Source of the DNA: UBA2991 sp965221735
Lineage (GTDB): Bacteria; Chloroflexota; Dehalococcoidia; Tepidiformales; Tepidiformaceae
Length of the DNA: 64,000 nt
NCBI GenBank assembly: GCA_965221735.1
Contig: OZ244910.1
Span: 2,108,001 to 2,172,000, forward strand
Direction of reading: 5' to 3'
Part shown: positions 26,923 to 35,863 of the stretch, piece after piece
How positions within the stretch are numbered: position 1 is the stretch's first letter
How the letters are laid out: every line of letters begins with the position of its first letter
The notes under the pieces: model-generated
The model's input: the letters and a program-made list of their open reading frames with translations, nothing else
Told to the model about the DNA's origin: nothing
Database searches by the model: none
Program-made: the position numbers and the translations under genes

Positions 26923-27438
26923 ATGTCCTACAGCATCATCGAGACGTGTATCGGCTGTACCGCCTGCACGAAGCGCTGCCCCACCAACGCGATTACGGGA
27001 TCGCGGAACGAACTCCATGTGATCGACCCGACGCTCTGCATCGACTGCGGGGCCTGTGGCGTTGTCTGCCCGCCCGAGGCCATCCTCGACAACCTTGGCG
27101 ACGTGACGAAGTCGATCAAGAAGAACGAGTGGCCGAAGGCGGTGGTGATCGAGGAGAAGTGCATCGGCTCGGGTTGCGAGCTGTGCATCAACATCTGTCC
27201 CTTCGATGCGCTCAGCCTGCAGCACACCGATCGCGTCGACGACTTCTTCGGCGTGAGCACGGTGGACGAGAAGAAGTGCACCGGCTGCCGGCTGTGCGAG
27301 GACGTGTGCGGCTGGGACGCGGTTCACATCTTCCCGCTGCGGGACGAGATCCTGAAGCCCCTCGAGGAGCTGACTGATCAGGAGATCGCCCTGATGAGGC
27401 AGGCGAAGCGGGCGCAGGACGCGGTCCCGCTGACCTAG
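26923..27438 (+). CDS. Ferredoxin-type protein with four Cys clusters
   Basis: 171 residues from ATG 26923, preceded by GGAGAGG. Four cysteine motifs in order: CIGCTACTKRCP, CIDCGACGVVCP, CIGSGCELCINICP and CTGCRLCEDVCGW. The first two are ordinary 4Fe-4S binding patterns. The third has an extra spacing (C-x4-C-x2-C-x3-CP) and the fourth ends CG rather than CP. It has no signal peptide, so it is a cytoplasmic electron carrier or a subunit of a larger redox enzyme. No obvious partner is adjacent. Confidence 0.85.
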   Translation: MSYSIIETCIGCTACTKRCPTNAITGSRNELHVIDPTLCIDCGACGVVCPPEAILDNLGDVTKSIKKNEWPKAVVIEEKCIGSGCELCINICPFDALSLQHTDRVDDFFGVSTVDEKKCTGCRLCEDVCGWDAVHIFPLRDEILKPLEELTDQEIALMRQAKRAQDAVPLT

Positions 27439-27456
27439 TCCGCGCAGGCGCCGGGG

Positions 27457-27741
27457 CTAGGCGTAGTGTTCGATCTTGCCCGCCAGATCGATATCGAGTT
27501 GGGTTACCCCACCGGCGTCGTGCGTGCTGAGCCGAATATCGACGGTGCTGTAGACGATGGAGAGCTCGGGGTGGTGATTCATCACCTCGGCGGCCATGGC
27601 GACGCGGTTGACGAAGCCCATGGCGGTGATGTGGTCGTCGAGCTTGAAGGTCTTGCGGATGCCATCGTCGCCGTCCGCGGACCAGCCGGGGAGGCCGGCG
27701 AGGGCATCGGTCACCTGGTCGGAGCTGAGTCGGTCGGGCAT
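27457..27741 (-). CDS. 4a-hydroxytetrahydrobiopterin dehydratase (PCD/DCoH family)
   Basis: 94 residues from ATG 27741, chosen for AAGGAGG upstream. FKLDDHITAMGFVNRVAMAAEVMNHHPELS, around residues 31-60, is the family core: MNHHPE contains the catalytic His pair. Family members recycle pterin cofactor after aromatic hydroxylation or act in molybdopterin-related roles; no phenylalanine hydroxylase is seen nearby. Confidence 0.9.
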   Translation of the reverse strand: MPDRLSSDQVTDALAGLPGWSADGDDGIRKTFKLDDHITAMGFVNRVAMAAEVMNHHPELSIVYSTVDIRLSTHDAGGVTQLDIDLAGKIEHYA

Positions 27742-27806
27742 CTCGTGCCTCCTTGGCGTCAGGTCGGCGGCGGCGCATACGCGCTCGGCAGGCAAGGATA
27801 GTACGG

Positions 27807-29561
27807 ATGACGGGACCGAGGGGCCGACGGAGATACAGCCGCCGCTGGTTCCTGGGGGCGCTGGGCGCTTCCGCGGGGGCGGCGGGGCTGGCGGCGCTCG
27901 GTTGCGAGGACACCGAAGAGCCGGTTCCCGACCAGGTCACCCCGGAGCCGACGGAGGAGCCGGAGGAAGCCCACCCGACCTACCCGAGCACCCCCGCTCC
28001 GGAGCCGACGCGCCCCAGTCAGACGAGCCGGCAGGGGGGAACGCTGCGGTACGCGGCGGCGTTCTCAAGCGACGGGCTGTTCGATCCGCACACGACCACT
28101 TCGGCGGCGCTGCTCGGCCAGCAGTCCCTCATCTACAGCCGCCTCCTGACCTACGAGAGCCAGGTGGACGGCCAGCTGGCGCCGGACCTCGCGACGGGAA
28201 TGCCGGAGCAGCCGGACGAGCTTACCTACGTCTTCACGGTGAATCCGGAGGCGCGCTGGCACGACACCGAACCGCTCAACGGGCGGGCGGTGACGGCGAA
28301 CGACGTGGTTGGGAGCATCGAGCGGCAGCGGCTGGGGAGAGCGCAGGACTTCCCCCGGAAGGGGCGCTGGGACCAGGTCGCGAGCCTGGAAGCGCCGGAC
28401 AACCAGACGGTCGTGGCCCGGACGGGGGAGCCGTTCGCGGGGACGCTGGCGCGGTTCGCCTCGCCCGAGGGTTTCGTCATTCCCCCCGAACTCGACGGCG
28501 ACCTGAGCTCCACGCTGCAGGCGGGAAGCGGACCGTTCCGCTGGATCGAGTGGTCGGAAGGCTCGTACGCGAGCGTCGCGCGGAACGACGCCTGGTACGG
28601 CCCCGACAACGGCCCGTTCCTCGACGGAATCTCCACGGTCCCGCCCCGCTCGCTGGACGAGCTCGAGGCGGACTTCCGGACACGGCAGCTGGACGCGGTA
28701 GAGGCGGGGTTCCTGCAGGCGCAGGAGATCAAGCGGCGGCTCCCCGACCTGCGGGAGGTGCGCTCGGCAGTGGCGCGCTTCTACGGGATGCGGTTCCTCG
28801 CCGGGACGCCACCCTACGACGACCCGCGGTTGCGCCGGGCGATCACCGTGGCCATCGACCGGCGGGAGATGCTTGCGCGCTTCTTCCACGACAGCGGCAC
28901 CCTCAACCCGTGGATCAGCGCGGCGGTGCGACAGTGGTCGCTACCGCAGACGGAACTCCAGCGCCAGCCCGGGTACCGCCCAGGCGTGGGCGGACGGGAA
29001 CTGGACGAACGTGATGCGCTCGCCTCGCTGAACGCCTACCTGGAGGAGCACGAGCTGCCGGACCCGGTGGAGCTGTTCGTGACGGCCAACCTGGAGGAGA
29101 CGCTGAACATGGGGGGCCTCATCGCCGCGCAGCTCCGGGACACGCTCGATCTCAGCGTTCAGGTGAACCGGGTGGGGCTTGAGGAGCTGGCGCTGCGGCT
29201 CAGCGAGGGGGAAGCGCCGTGGGCCGTAGGCGTCGACAACGGCTGGATCGAGCTCGACGACTGGCTCTACCCCTACTTCCATGCCGACGGAACCGGCAAC
29301 ACGTTCGTGCTTCGCGACGAGGAGATGAACGTGATGATCGAGGCGCAGCGCGCGGAGATGTCGTCCGAGCGGAGGCAGCAGATCGGCTACGACGCGCAGC
29401 GACGGCTTCTGGAACTGAACGTGGGGGCGAATTTCGTGAGCGAGGACGTGGTGACGTTGTTCTGGCCGTACGTCCAGCTCTTTCCGGTGGACGCGGGGGA
29501 GGCGTACCAGGACCGGTTCGCGAAGACGTGGATCGACCGCACGCACCCGACCTACCTGTAG
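27807..29561 (+). CDS. ABC transporter substrate-binding lipoprotein, family 5
   Basis: 584 residues from ATG 27807. The N-terminus has a twin-arginine-like signal (YSRRWFLGALGASAGAAGLA) ending in a lipobox LAALGC with Cys33. A Pro/Glu/Thr linker precedes the periplasmic peptide-binding fold: RWHDTEPLNGRAVTANDVVG is the family-5 signature region, with RRAITVAIDRREML later. Family 5 binds oligopeptides, nickel or opines. No permease or ATPase gene is next to it, so it may be served by components encoded elsewhere. Confidence 0.85.
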   Translation: MTGPRGRRRYSRRWFLGALGASAGAAGLAALGCEDTEEPVPDQVTPEPTEEPEEAHPTYPSTPAPEPTRPSQTSRQGGTLRYAAAFSSDGLFDPHTTTSAALLGQQSLIYSRLLTYESQVDGQLAPDLATGMPEQPDELTYVFTVNPEARWHDTEPLNGRAVTANDVVGSIERQRLGRAQDFPRKGRWDQVASLEAPDNQTVVARTGEPFAGTLARFASPEGFVIPPELDGDLSSTLQAGSGPFRWIEWSEGSYASVARNDAWYGPDNGPFLDGISTVPPRSLDELEADFRTRQLDAVEAGFLQAQEIKRRLPDLREVRSAVARFYGMRFLAGTPPYDDPRLRRAITVAIDRREMLARFFHDSGTLNPWISAAVRQWSLPQTELQRQPGYRPGVGGRELDERDALASLNAYLEEHELPDPVELFVTANLEETLNMGGLIAAQLRDTLDLSVQVNRVGLEELALRLSEGEAPWAVGVDNGWIELDDWLYPYFHADGTGNTFVLRDEEMNVMIEAQRAEMSSERRQQIGYDAQRRLLELNVGANFVSEDVVTLFWPYVQLFPVDAGEAYQDRFAKTWIDRTHPTYL

Positions 29562-29582
29562 GCAGGAAGGCGAAGGCCCGGC

Positions 29583-30374
29583 CTAGGCGTTGTAGTTGGG
29601 TTCGCGCTTCTCGCGGAAGGCGGCGACGGCTTCCTTGAACTCGGGGCCCTGGATGAGGTCGCGCTGGAGGGGCCACTCGAATTCGAGCTGCTGCTCGAGC
29701 GTGGCCCACTCCGAGTGCTGCAGCATGCGCCGGGTGTAGGCGAGGGCGGTGGGGGGCTGGTTCGCGACCTGCGAGGCGAAGGCGAGCGACTCCTCGACGA
29801 GCTGGTCGTGCGGGACGACGCGGGAAACGATGCCGAGCTGCAGGGCCTCCTCGGCTTCGACGATGCGGCCCGTATAGAAGAGCTCGGCAGCGTGCTCGTG
29901 GCCGACCATGCGGGGCAGGAAGTAGGAGAGTCCGAAGTCGGAGGCGAGGGCGCGCTTGATGAAGATCGTGCCGAAGCGGGCGCGCTCGCTGGCGATGCGG
30001 ATATCGAAGGCGCTGCAGAGGCCGAAGCCACCACCCACGGCGACACCGTTGACGGCCGCGATCATGGGCTTGCCGCTCTTGTAGATGGCGAGGATGGAGC
30101 GGCCGGGACCCATCGTGTCGAGCTGCGAGGAGCGGCGCCGCGGAGCATCGCCGCTCTCCTGGCGCTGGCCGGCGTCCTCGAGGTCGGCGCCGGCGCACCA
30201 GGCTCGCCCCTCGCCGGTGACGACAAAGGCGCCAACACCGTCGTCCTTCGTCCCCTCTTCGATGGCGGCCGTGAATTCGGGCATGAGGGTGCCGCCCATG
30301 GCATTCATGCGCTCGGGGCGGTTGAAGCGCAAGAGCATCACGCGGTCGTGGCGCTCGACAATGCAATCCGGCAT
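29583..30374 (-). CDS. Enoyl-CoA hydratase/isomerase family protein
   Basis: 263 residues from ATG 30374, supported by GGAGG 7 nt upstream. The CoA-binding/oxyanion regions read GRAWCAGADLEDAG and AAVNGVAVGGGFGLCSAFDI. RIASERARFGTIFIKRALASD follows, with the usual F-x-x-x-x-x-x-G-L-x-x-D-like pattern around LASDFGLSYFLPR. It probably acts in beta-oxidation-like breakdown, but hydratase and isomerase roles cannot be separated from sequence. Confidence 0.88.
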   Translation of the reverse strand: MPDCIVERHDRVMLLRFNRPERMNAMGGTLMPEFTAAIEEGTKDDGVGAFVVTGEGRAWCAGADLEDAGQRQESGDAPRRRSSQLDTMGPGRSILAIYKSGKPMIAAVNGVAVGGGFGLCSAFDIRIASERARFGTIFIKRALASDFGLSYFLPRMVGHEHAAELFYTGRIVEAEEALQLGIVSRVVPHDQLVEESLAFASQVANQPPTALAYTRRMLQHSEWATLEQQLEFEWPLQRDLIQGPEFKEAVAAFREKREPNYNA

Positions 30375-30462
30375 GGGAATCCTCCGCAGGCGACGATGAT
30401 ACGCGGGCACCGGCTACCCGCTCCCCGAGCGGCTGCCGTAGGGTTCCCCGGCGGAGGGCGTG

Positions 30463-31434
30463 ATGCGCGCGGTCGTTTGCGACGAGCTGGGGAAGCCCGA
30501 GAACCTGCGGCTCGGAGAGCTGCCGGATCCGGCGGTGGGGCCCGGCGAGGTGGGCATCGCGGTGGAGGCGGCAGGGGTGTCGTTCGCCGACGTGATGTTC
30601 GTCCAGGGGAAGCACCAGACTGAGCATATTCCACCGTTCGCGCCGGGGATGGAGGTGGCGGGCCGGGTGGTCGGGGTGGGGTCCGGCGTGGAGGGGTTCC
30701 GGGCCGGGGATGCGGTGGCGGCGCTGCTCTACGACGGCGGCCATGCGGAGCGGGCGACGGCGCTCGCGACGGAGTGCTTCCCTGTGCCGGAGGGGCTCTC
30801 CGCAGAGATCGCAGCAGGTGCGCTCTCCGCCTACCTGACGGCGCACATCTGCCTCACCTGGGAGGCGAGGCTGGAAGCGGGGGAGCGCGTGCTCGTGCTG
30901 GGAGCAGGGAGCGGCGTGGGGCTGGCGGCGGTGGCGATAGCGGCGGCGCTCGGCGGGGAGGTGGTGGCTGCTGCGAGCAGCGCGGAGAAGCTGGCCACGG
31001 CGGAGGCGGCGGGCGCGAGGCACCTCGTGAACTACCGGGAGCAGGACCTGCGCGAGGCGACGCTAGCGGCGACGGGCGGAAGCGGGGTGGACGTGGTGGT
31101 CGACCCGGTTGGGGCGCAGGGGGAGCAGGCGTTCCGCACGCTGGACTGGGGCGGGCGCTATGTCGTGGCGGGGTTTGCCGGCGGAGCGGTGCCGCAGTTC
31201 AAGGGGAACCACCTGCTGATCAAGAACCGGAGCGCCGTGGGGATGGTGCTGATGCACTACCGGGAGCGGCAGGTCGAGCGCATGCGGCGGTCGGTGGCGG
31301 AGGTGTTCGCGATGCTGGCGGACGGCAGGCTGCCGGCGCCGGCCATCGAGACGGGCAGCCTCGCCGACGGGCCCCGGTTCCTGCAGCGCGTGCTGGATCG
31401 GGACGTGGTGGGGAAGCTCGTTCTGCGCATCTGA
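30463..31434 (+). CDS. Zinc-independent MDR family NADPH:quinone oxidoreductase
   Basis: 323 residues. ATG 30463 directly follows a GTG, with GGAGGG upstream. The GroES-like fold comes first (PGEVGIAVEAAGVSFADVMF), then the Rossmann motif VLVLGAGSGVGLAAVAIAAA, typical of quinone reductases and crotonyl-type enzymes. No structural zinc cysteines are present. HLVNYREQDLREA and DVVVDPVGAQGEQAF are standard. It reduces a quinone or enone with NADPH; exact substrate unknown. Confidence 0.9.
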   Translation: MRAVVCDELGKPENLRLGELPDPAVGPGEVGIAVEAAGVSFADVMFVQGKHQTEHIPPFAPGMEVAGRVVGVGSGVEGFRAGDAVAALLYDGGHAERATALATECFPVPEGLSAEIAAGALSAYLTAHICLTWEARLEAGERVLVLGAGSGVGLAAVAIAAALGGEVVAAASSAEKLATAEAAGARHLVNYREQDLREATLAATGGSGVDVVVDPVGAQGEQAFRTLDWGGRYVVAGFAGGAVPQFKGNHLLIKNRSAVGMVLMHYRERQVERMRRSVAEVFAMLADGRLPAPAIETGSLADGPRFLQRVLDRDVVGKLVLRI

Positions 31435-31500
31435 GGGTGCGGCGAGGGTTCGGGCGCGCTACGCTGCCGCCGCCGGCGGCACGGCCGGCCGAGGAGGCGC

Positions 31501-32343
31501 ATGAAGTTCGGAATCACGATGTTCCCCACCGACTACGCGATCGGGCCGGGCGAGCTGGCCCGCGAGGTGGAGGCTCACGGCTTTGAGTCGCTCTTCTTCC
31601 CGGAGCACACGCACATCCCGGCGAGCCGGAAGTCGCCCTGGCCGGGCGGCCCCGACCTGCCAGAGGAGTACTCGCACACGCTCGACCTGTTCGTGGCGCT
31701 GACGGCAGCGGCCGCCGCCACCGAACGGCTCCTGGTAGGGAGCGGCATCTGCCTCGTCATCGAACGCGACCCCATCACGCTGGCGAAGGAAGTTGCGAGC
31801 CTGGATTACGTCTCCGGGGGCCGGGCCCTGCTCGGAATCGGGGCGGGGTGGAACCTGGAGGAGATGGAGAACCACGGGACGGACCCGGCGCGTCGCTGGC
31901 GGCGGATGCGGGAGACGATCGAGGCGATGAAGGCAATCTGGGCGGACGACGAGGCCGAGTACCACGGCGAGCTCATCGACTTCGACCCGATCTGGCAGTG
32001 GCCGAAGCCGGCCCAGAACCCCCACCCGCCGGTCATCATCGGCGGCGACGGGCCGACGACGCTGAAGCGGGTGGCTCGCTACGGCGACGGCTGGATGCCG
32101 ATCGACGGGCGTACTCGCGACGACTTCGCCCCGGCGATCGCGGAGCTGAACGACCTCGCGGCCGAGCAGGGCCGGGGGCCGATGACCGTTTCGCTCTTCG
32201 GCGTGGGCGGCGACCCGGCGCGGATCGAGACGCACGCGAAGGCGGGCGTCGACCGGCTCGTGTTCCTGGTGCCGCCGGCGCCGGCGGACGTGGTGCTGCC
32301 GGCGCTCGAGAAGCGGGCTCGCCTCGCCGAGCAGTTCGCATAG
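31501..32343 (+). CDS. LLM-class flavin/F420-dependent oxidoreductase
   Basis: 280 residues, with GAGGAGG before the ATG. It has a luciferase-like barrel: the N-terminus KFGITMFPTDYAIGPGELAR, ESLFFPEHTHIPASR in the second strand region, GSGICLVIERDPITLAKEVA and LLGIGAGWNLEEMENHGTDP. The last is a hallmark of the Rv1855c-like F420 group. Such enzymes use F420 or FMN to oxidise or reduce carbonyl substrates. It is followed directly by the MaoC pair, so a shared catabolic task is plausible. Confidence 0.9.
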   Translation: MKFGITMFPTDYAIGPGELAREVEAHGFESLFFPEHTHIPASRKSPWPGGPDLPEEYSHTLDLFVALTAAAAATERLLVGSGICLVIERDPITLAKEVASLDYVSGGRALLGIGAGWNLEEMENHGTDPARRWRRMRETIEAMKAIWADDEAEYHGELIDFDPIWQWPKPAQNPHPPVIIGGDGPTTLKRVARYGDGWMPIDGRTRDDFAPAIAELNDLAAEQGRGPMTVSLFGVGGDPARIETHAKAGVDRLVFLVPPAPADVVLPALEKRARLAEQFA

Positions 32344-32353
32344 GAGGCGACCA

Positions 32354-32818
32354 ATGGCCGACATCCAGCCGCCAGTCGAAGAGATCCGGGCGCTCGTGGG
32401 TCACGAGTTCCCGGGCGGGAAGTACACGGTCGCGCACTGGGAGAATTTCCTGCTGACCGAGTGCACGGGGTCCGAGCCGCTGCCGGACGGGCTCGTGCAT
32501 CCGGTGGTGCTGTTCCACATGCCGATCCTGGGCGCGAACACCTCGATCGGGGGGATGTTCGCACTGGGGCAGGCGGAGTCGGACTTCTCGATCGGCATCG
32601 AGAGCTACGACTGGGAGATCGAGCGTCCCCTGCACGAGGACGTGGAGTACACGGTGACGGGCAGGGTCACGGAGGCGGACCGGATGGAGGGACCGCGGCG
32701 GCACGATCGCCCGGGTATCTACGACCGCATCCAGTTCCGATTCGAGCTGCATGAGCCGGGCGGCGACTTCGCGGCCAGTTCGACGATCACCTGGACCTAT
32801 CGGAGGTCGGCGGCATGA
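32354..32818 (+). CDS. MaoC-like hot-dog protein, non-catalytic half
   Basis: 154 residues with AGGAGG upstream. The fold matches the N-terminal hot-dog half of FAS1-like dehydratases (HEFPGGKYTVAHWENFLLTE, and EDVEYTVTGRVTEADRMEG). It lacks the D-x4-H hydratase motif, as expected of the non-catalytic partner. Overlap with the next gene (ATGA) and the two-part design suggest a heterodimeric enoyl-CoA hydratase, like the ChsH1-ChsH2 type known from steroid side-chain breakdown. Confidence 0.75.
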   Translation: MADIQPPVEEIRALVGHEFPGGKYTVAHWENFLLTECTGSEPLPDGLVHPVVLFHMPILGANTSIGGMFALGQAESDFSIGIESYDWEIERPLHEDVEYTVTGRVTEADRMEGPRRHDRPGIYDRIQFRFELHEPGGDFAASSTITWTYRRSAA

Positions 32819-33231
32819 ACGTGCAGGTTGGCGACTCGATCCCGGAGTGGGTGATGGAGAGCGTGCGGCCGGAGCGGATGCGCACCATGGCCGCGATCCT
32901 GCGCGACCCCAACCCGGTGCACTGGGACCGCAAGGCCGTGGCGGCGCTGCCGTTCGGGCTGGGCGAACGCACCATAAACCAGGGGCCGCTGGGACTGAGC
33001 TACATCCTCAACATGCTCATGGACTGGGCGGGGCCGACGAGCGTGCGGCGCATCACGATGCGCTTCCCCAAGGTCGTGCTGGACGATGACTACATCACCG
33101 CGCGGGGCACGGTGACCGCCATCCGGGAGGAGAACGGCGTTCGGTTGGCGGACTGCGACGTCTGGCTGGCGCGCGAGGGCGAGACCCCAAGCCTCGAGGG
33201 CACGGCCACGGTGGCGCTCCCGGAGAGCTAG
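32815..33231 (+). CDS. MaoC-like dehydratase, catalytic hot-dog half
   Basis: 138 residues. DPNPVHWDRKAVA carries the hydratase-2 signature D-x-N-P-V-H with the catalytic Asp and His. FGLGERTINQGPLGLSYILN is the helix-and-turn behind the active site, and DDDYITARGTVTAI the following strands. It forms a pair with the upstream protein and would hydrate an enoyl-CoA. The start overlaps the upstream stop by 4 bp. Confidence 0.82.
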   Translation: MNVQVGDSIPEWVMESVRPERMRTMAAILRDPNPVHWDRKAVAALPFGLGERTINQGPLGLSYILNMLMDWAGPTSVRRITMRFPKVVLDDDYITARGTVTAIREENGVRLADCDVWLAREGETPSLEGTATVALPES

Positions 33232-33256
33232 CGGACTGCACCCGGAGGCTTCTCCA

Positions 33257-34582
33257 CTGGGCCGTTTCTGGCGGCGGGCGCGGCGCGCCTACTACGGCTG
33301 GTGGGTGCTGGCGGCCTCGGTCGTCTCAGTGGCGCTGGCGGCGGGGCTCTCGTTCTGGTCGTTCGGGCTGTACATCGACCCGCTGGAGCAGGAGTTCGGC
33401 TGGTCGCGCTGGTCGATCTCGGGCGGATTCTCGATCGCGCTGCTGGTAGGCGCCCTCGCATCGCCGCTCATCGGACGGGGGGTCGACCGCTACGGGCCGC
33501 GCCGGGTCGTCGTCCTCGGGGCGGTGCTGACAGCGGGGAGCTTCCTGCTGCTGGCGACAACCAGCTCTCTCTGGGAGTGGTTCCTCTATCAGTCCATCGC
33601 GGCGGTCTTCCGCAACATGATGTTCTTCATTCCGTTCCAGACGCTGGTCTCGCGCTGGTTCGACCGGAAGCGGGGTCTGGCGGTGGGGATCCTGGGGACC
33701 GGCTTCTCGATGGGCGGGTTCATCGTGGTGCCGATCCTCCGAGCCGTCATCGACGCGGTGCAGTGGGACGGCTCGTTCGTCGTCTCCGCGATCGTGACGG
33801 TGGCCGTGGTCGCGCCACTCGCGCTCCTGCTCATCCGGGACCAGCCCGCGGACAAGGGGTTGCAGGTCGACGGGGACGCACAGCCCGAAGGCGAACCGCC
33901 GAGGCCAGTGGTCCTGACCGGGCTGACGGACCGGCAGGCGCTGCGGACCCCGCTCTTCTGGGTGATCGCATTCGCCCTGATGGTGTTCTTCTTCGGAATG
34001 TTCGGGTGGACCGCGCACGCGGTGCCGTACTACGAGTCCGTGGGGTATTCGAAGTGGTGGGCGGCGCAGTTGCTCGCGATCGCGGCGGGCAGCGGCATCA
34101 TCACACGGCTGGTGTTCGGCTACGTGGCCGACCGCATCTCGCGAGTCGAGGTGGCGGCGATGGCGCTCTGCGGCTGCCTGACGCTGTCGATGGTGGTGCT
34201 GCTGGTGACCGGCGGCAGCGTGACGGGCGTCGTGTTCTTCCTCGTGTTCTGGTTCGTCGGCTCAAGCGGCGGACCCATGATCGAGCCGCTCCTGACGGCG
34301 CGCACTTTCGGCATGGCGTACTTCGCCTCGATCCTGGGGGCGATCGCGATTGTCTCGCAGAGCGGCCAGATCGTGAGCCCCATCGTCGCGGGGGCGATCT
34401 TCGACGCAACGGGCGCGTACGACTGGGCGCTGGTGATGTTCGCCTGCTCGATGGGGCTGTCGCTGCTGCTGTACTGGCTGGCGTGGAAGCTGCCCCGCCC
34501 CGAGCTTCCCGTCGTCACCGTTGTGACGAGCGACGCAGGCGCGGAGGCGGCTCCCGACGCCGGTCAACCGGCGGGCGGGTAG
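33257..34582 (+). CDS. Major facilitator superfamily transporter (CTG start)
   Basis: 441 residues if translation begins at CTG 33257, which has GGAGG 8 nt upstream. From there the peptide GRFWRRARRAYYGWWVLAAS lines up residue by residue with its tandem paralog (TRYWRRLRHAYYGWWLLAAS), whereas the GTG at 33305 would delete the start of helix 1. Twelve hydrophobic segments are evident, with the MFS loop GRGVDRYGPRRVVVLGAVLT between helices 2 and 3. Likely monocarboxylate/oxalate-formate-antiporter-like. The substrate is unknown. Confidence 0.85.
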   Translation: MGRFWRRARRAYYGWWVLAASVVSVALAAGLSFWSFGLYIDPLEQEFGWSRWSISGGFSIALLVGALASPLIGRGVDRYGPRRVVVLGAVLTAGSFLLLATTSSLWEWFLYQSIAAVFRNMMFFIPFQTLVSRWFDRKRGLAVGILGTGFSMGGFIVVPILRAVIDAVQWDGSFVVSAIVTVAVVAPLALLLIRDQPADKGLQVDGDAQPEGEPPRPVVLTGLTDRQALRTPLFWVIAFALMVFFFGMFGWTAHAVPYYESVGYSKWWAAQLLAIAAGSGIITRLVFGYVADRISRVEVAAMALCGCLTLSMVVLLVTGGSVTGVVFFLVFWFVGSSGGPMIEPLLTARTFGMAYFASILGAIAIVSQSGQIVSPIVAGAIFDATGAYDWALVMFACSMGLSLLLYWLAWKLPRPELPVVTVVTSDAGAEAAPDAGQPAGG

Positions 34583-34607
34583 CGCTCGCGTCCCTAGAAT
34601 CGCAGCG

Positions 34608-35858
34608 GTGACCCGGTACTGGCGGCGGCTGCGGCATGCCTACTACGGCTGGTGGCTGCTCGCAGCCTCGGTTGTGGCGGTGGCGGTAGCAGCGGGAGTC
34701 TCGTTCTGGTCGTTCGGGTTATACGTCGACCCGCTGGAGAGCGAGTTCGGCTGGTCGCGGGCCGCGGTTTCGGGAGGATTCTCGGTGGCGCAGCTGGCCG
34801 CCGGTTTCGCGGCTCCGCTCGTGGGTTGGTGGATCGACCGTTACGGACCGCGGCGAGTCATCCTCATCGGGGCCATCCTGACGGCGGCGAGTTACCTGCT
34901 GCTGGCGACGACAAGCGAGCTGTGGCAATGGTTCGTGTACCAGTCCATCAACGCCGTCTTCCGGCAGATGATGTTCTTCATCCCGTTCCAGGCACTCATC
35001 TCGCGATGGTTCGACCGCCGACGGGGGCTGGCGGTGGGGATGCTGGGGACAGGTTTCGCACTTGGTGGCCTGGTCCTCGTGCCGATCATGCGAGCGGTTA
35101 TCGACGCGGTGCAGTGGGAGGGCTCCTTCGTGGTGGCCGGGATCGTCGTCGTGGCGCTCTTCACGCCGCTCTCCCTGCTCCTTATCCGCGACCACCCAGC
35201 GGACGTTGGCGCCGAGGTGGATGGCGCGGCCACACCGCCGGGCGAGGCCCGGTCGGTGCCGACCCTGAGCGGCGTGACGGTGCGGGAAGCGCTGCGCACG
35301 CCGCTGTTCTGGGTGGTCGCGGCTGCCCTGACCGCCTTCTTTTTCGGGATGGTCGCCTGGATGGTGCACGGCATCCCGTACTTCGAGTCGGCGGGCTATT
35401 CGACCGAGCGGGCGGCAACCCTGTTCTCGATCGCGGCGGGGGGCGGTGTTGTCACGCGGCTCGGGTTCGGCTATCTCGCCGATCGCATCCCGCGCATGGA
35501 GGCGGCGGCGATGGTGGTCGCGGGGTTCGTGGCCTGCGCGTTCGCGACCCTGCTCATCACGGGCGGAAGCGTCGCCGGGGTGGCGATCTTCCTGGTGCTG
35601 TGGGTTGTGGGGGCAAGTGGCGGTCCGATGATCGAGCCGCTGCTGCTCACGCGCTCGTTTGGGCTCGTCGCCTTCGGCGCGCTGCTGGGAGTCGTGCAGG
35701 TCGTCGGGAGCATCCACCTGGCGAGCCCCATCATCGCCGGAGCAATTTTCGACGCGACGGGAGGCTACGACTGGGCGCTGGTGATGCTGATGGGCTCGAT
35801 GGGCCTGTCGGTTGTGCTCTTCTGGGTGGCGTGGCGGTTACCCCGGCCGCAGTACTGA
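34608..35858 (+). CDS. Major facilitator superfamily transporter, tandem paralog
   Basis: 416 residues from GTG 34608, 26 bp after its paralog. The two share long blocks, for example SFWSFGLY(I/V)DPLE(Q/S)EFGWSR, FFIPFQ(T/A)L(V/I)SRWFDR(K/R)RGLAVG and AGAIFDATG(A/G)YDWALVM. WWIDRYGPRRVILIGAILTA is the conserved loop 2-3. This gene lacks the extra 20-residue tail of the first. A TAGAAT hexamer (34595-34600) lies only 8 bp before the start. The pair arose by tandem duplication. Confidence 0.9.
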   Translation: MTRYWRRLRHAYYGWWLLAASVVAVAVAAGVSFWSFGLYVDPLESEFGWSRAAVSGGFSVAQLAAGFAAPLVGWWIDRYGPRRVILIGAILTAASYLLLATTSELWQWFVYQSINAVFRQMMFFIPFQALISRWFDRRRGLAVGMLGTGFALGGLVLVPIMRAVIDAVQWEGSFVVAGIVVVALFTPLSLLLIRDHPADVGAEVDGAATPPGEARSVPTLSGVTVREALRTPLFWVVAAALTAFFFGMVAWMVHGIPYFESAGYSTERAATLFSIAAGGGVVTRLGFGYLADRIPRMEAAAMVVAGFVACAFATLLITGGSVAGVAIFLVLWVVGASGGPMIEPLLLTRSFGLVAFGALLGVVQVVGSIHLASPIIAGAIFDATGGYDWALVMLMGSMGLSVVLFWVAWRLPRPQY

Positions 35859-35863
35859 CTGGG

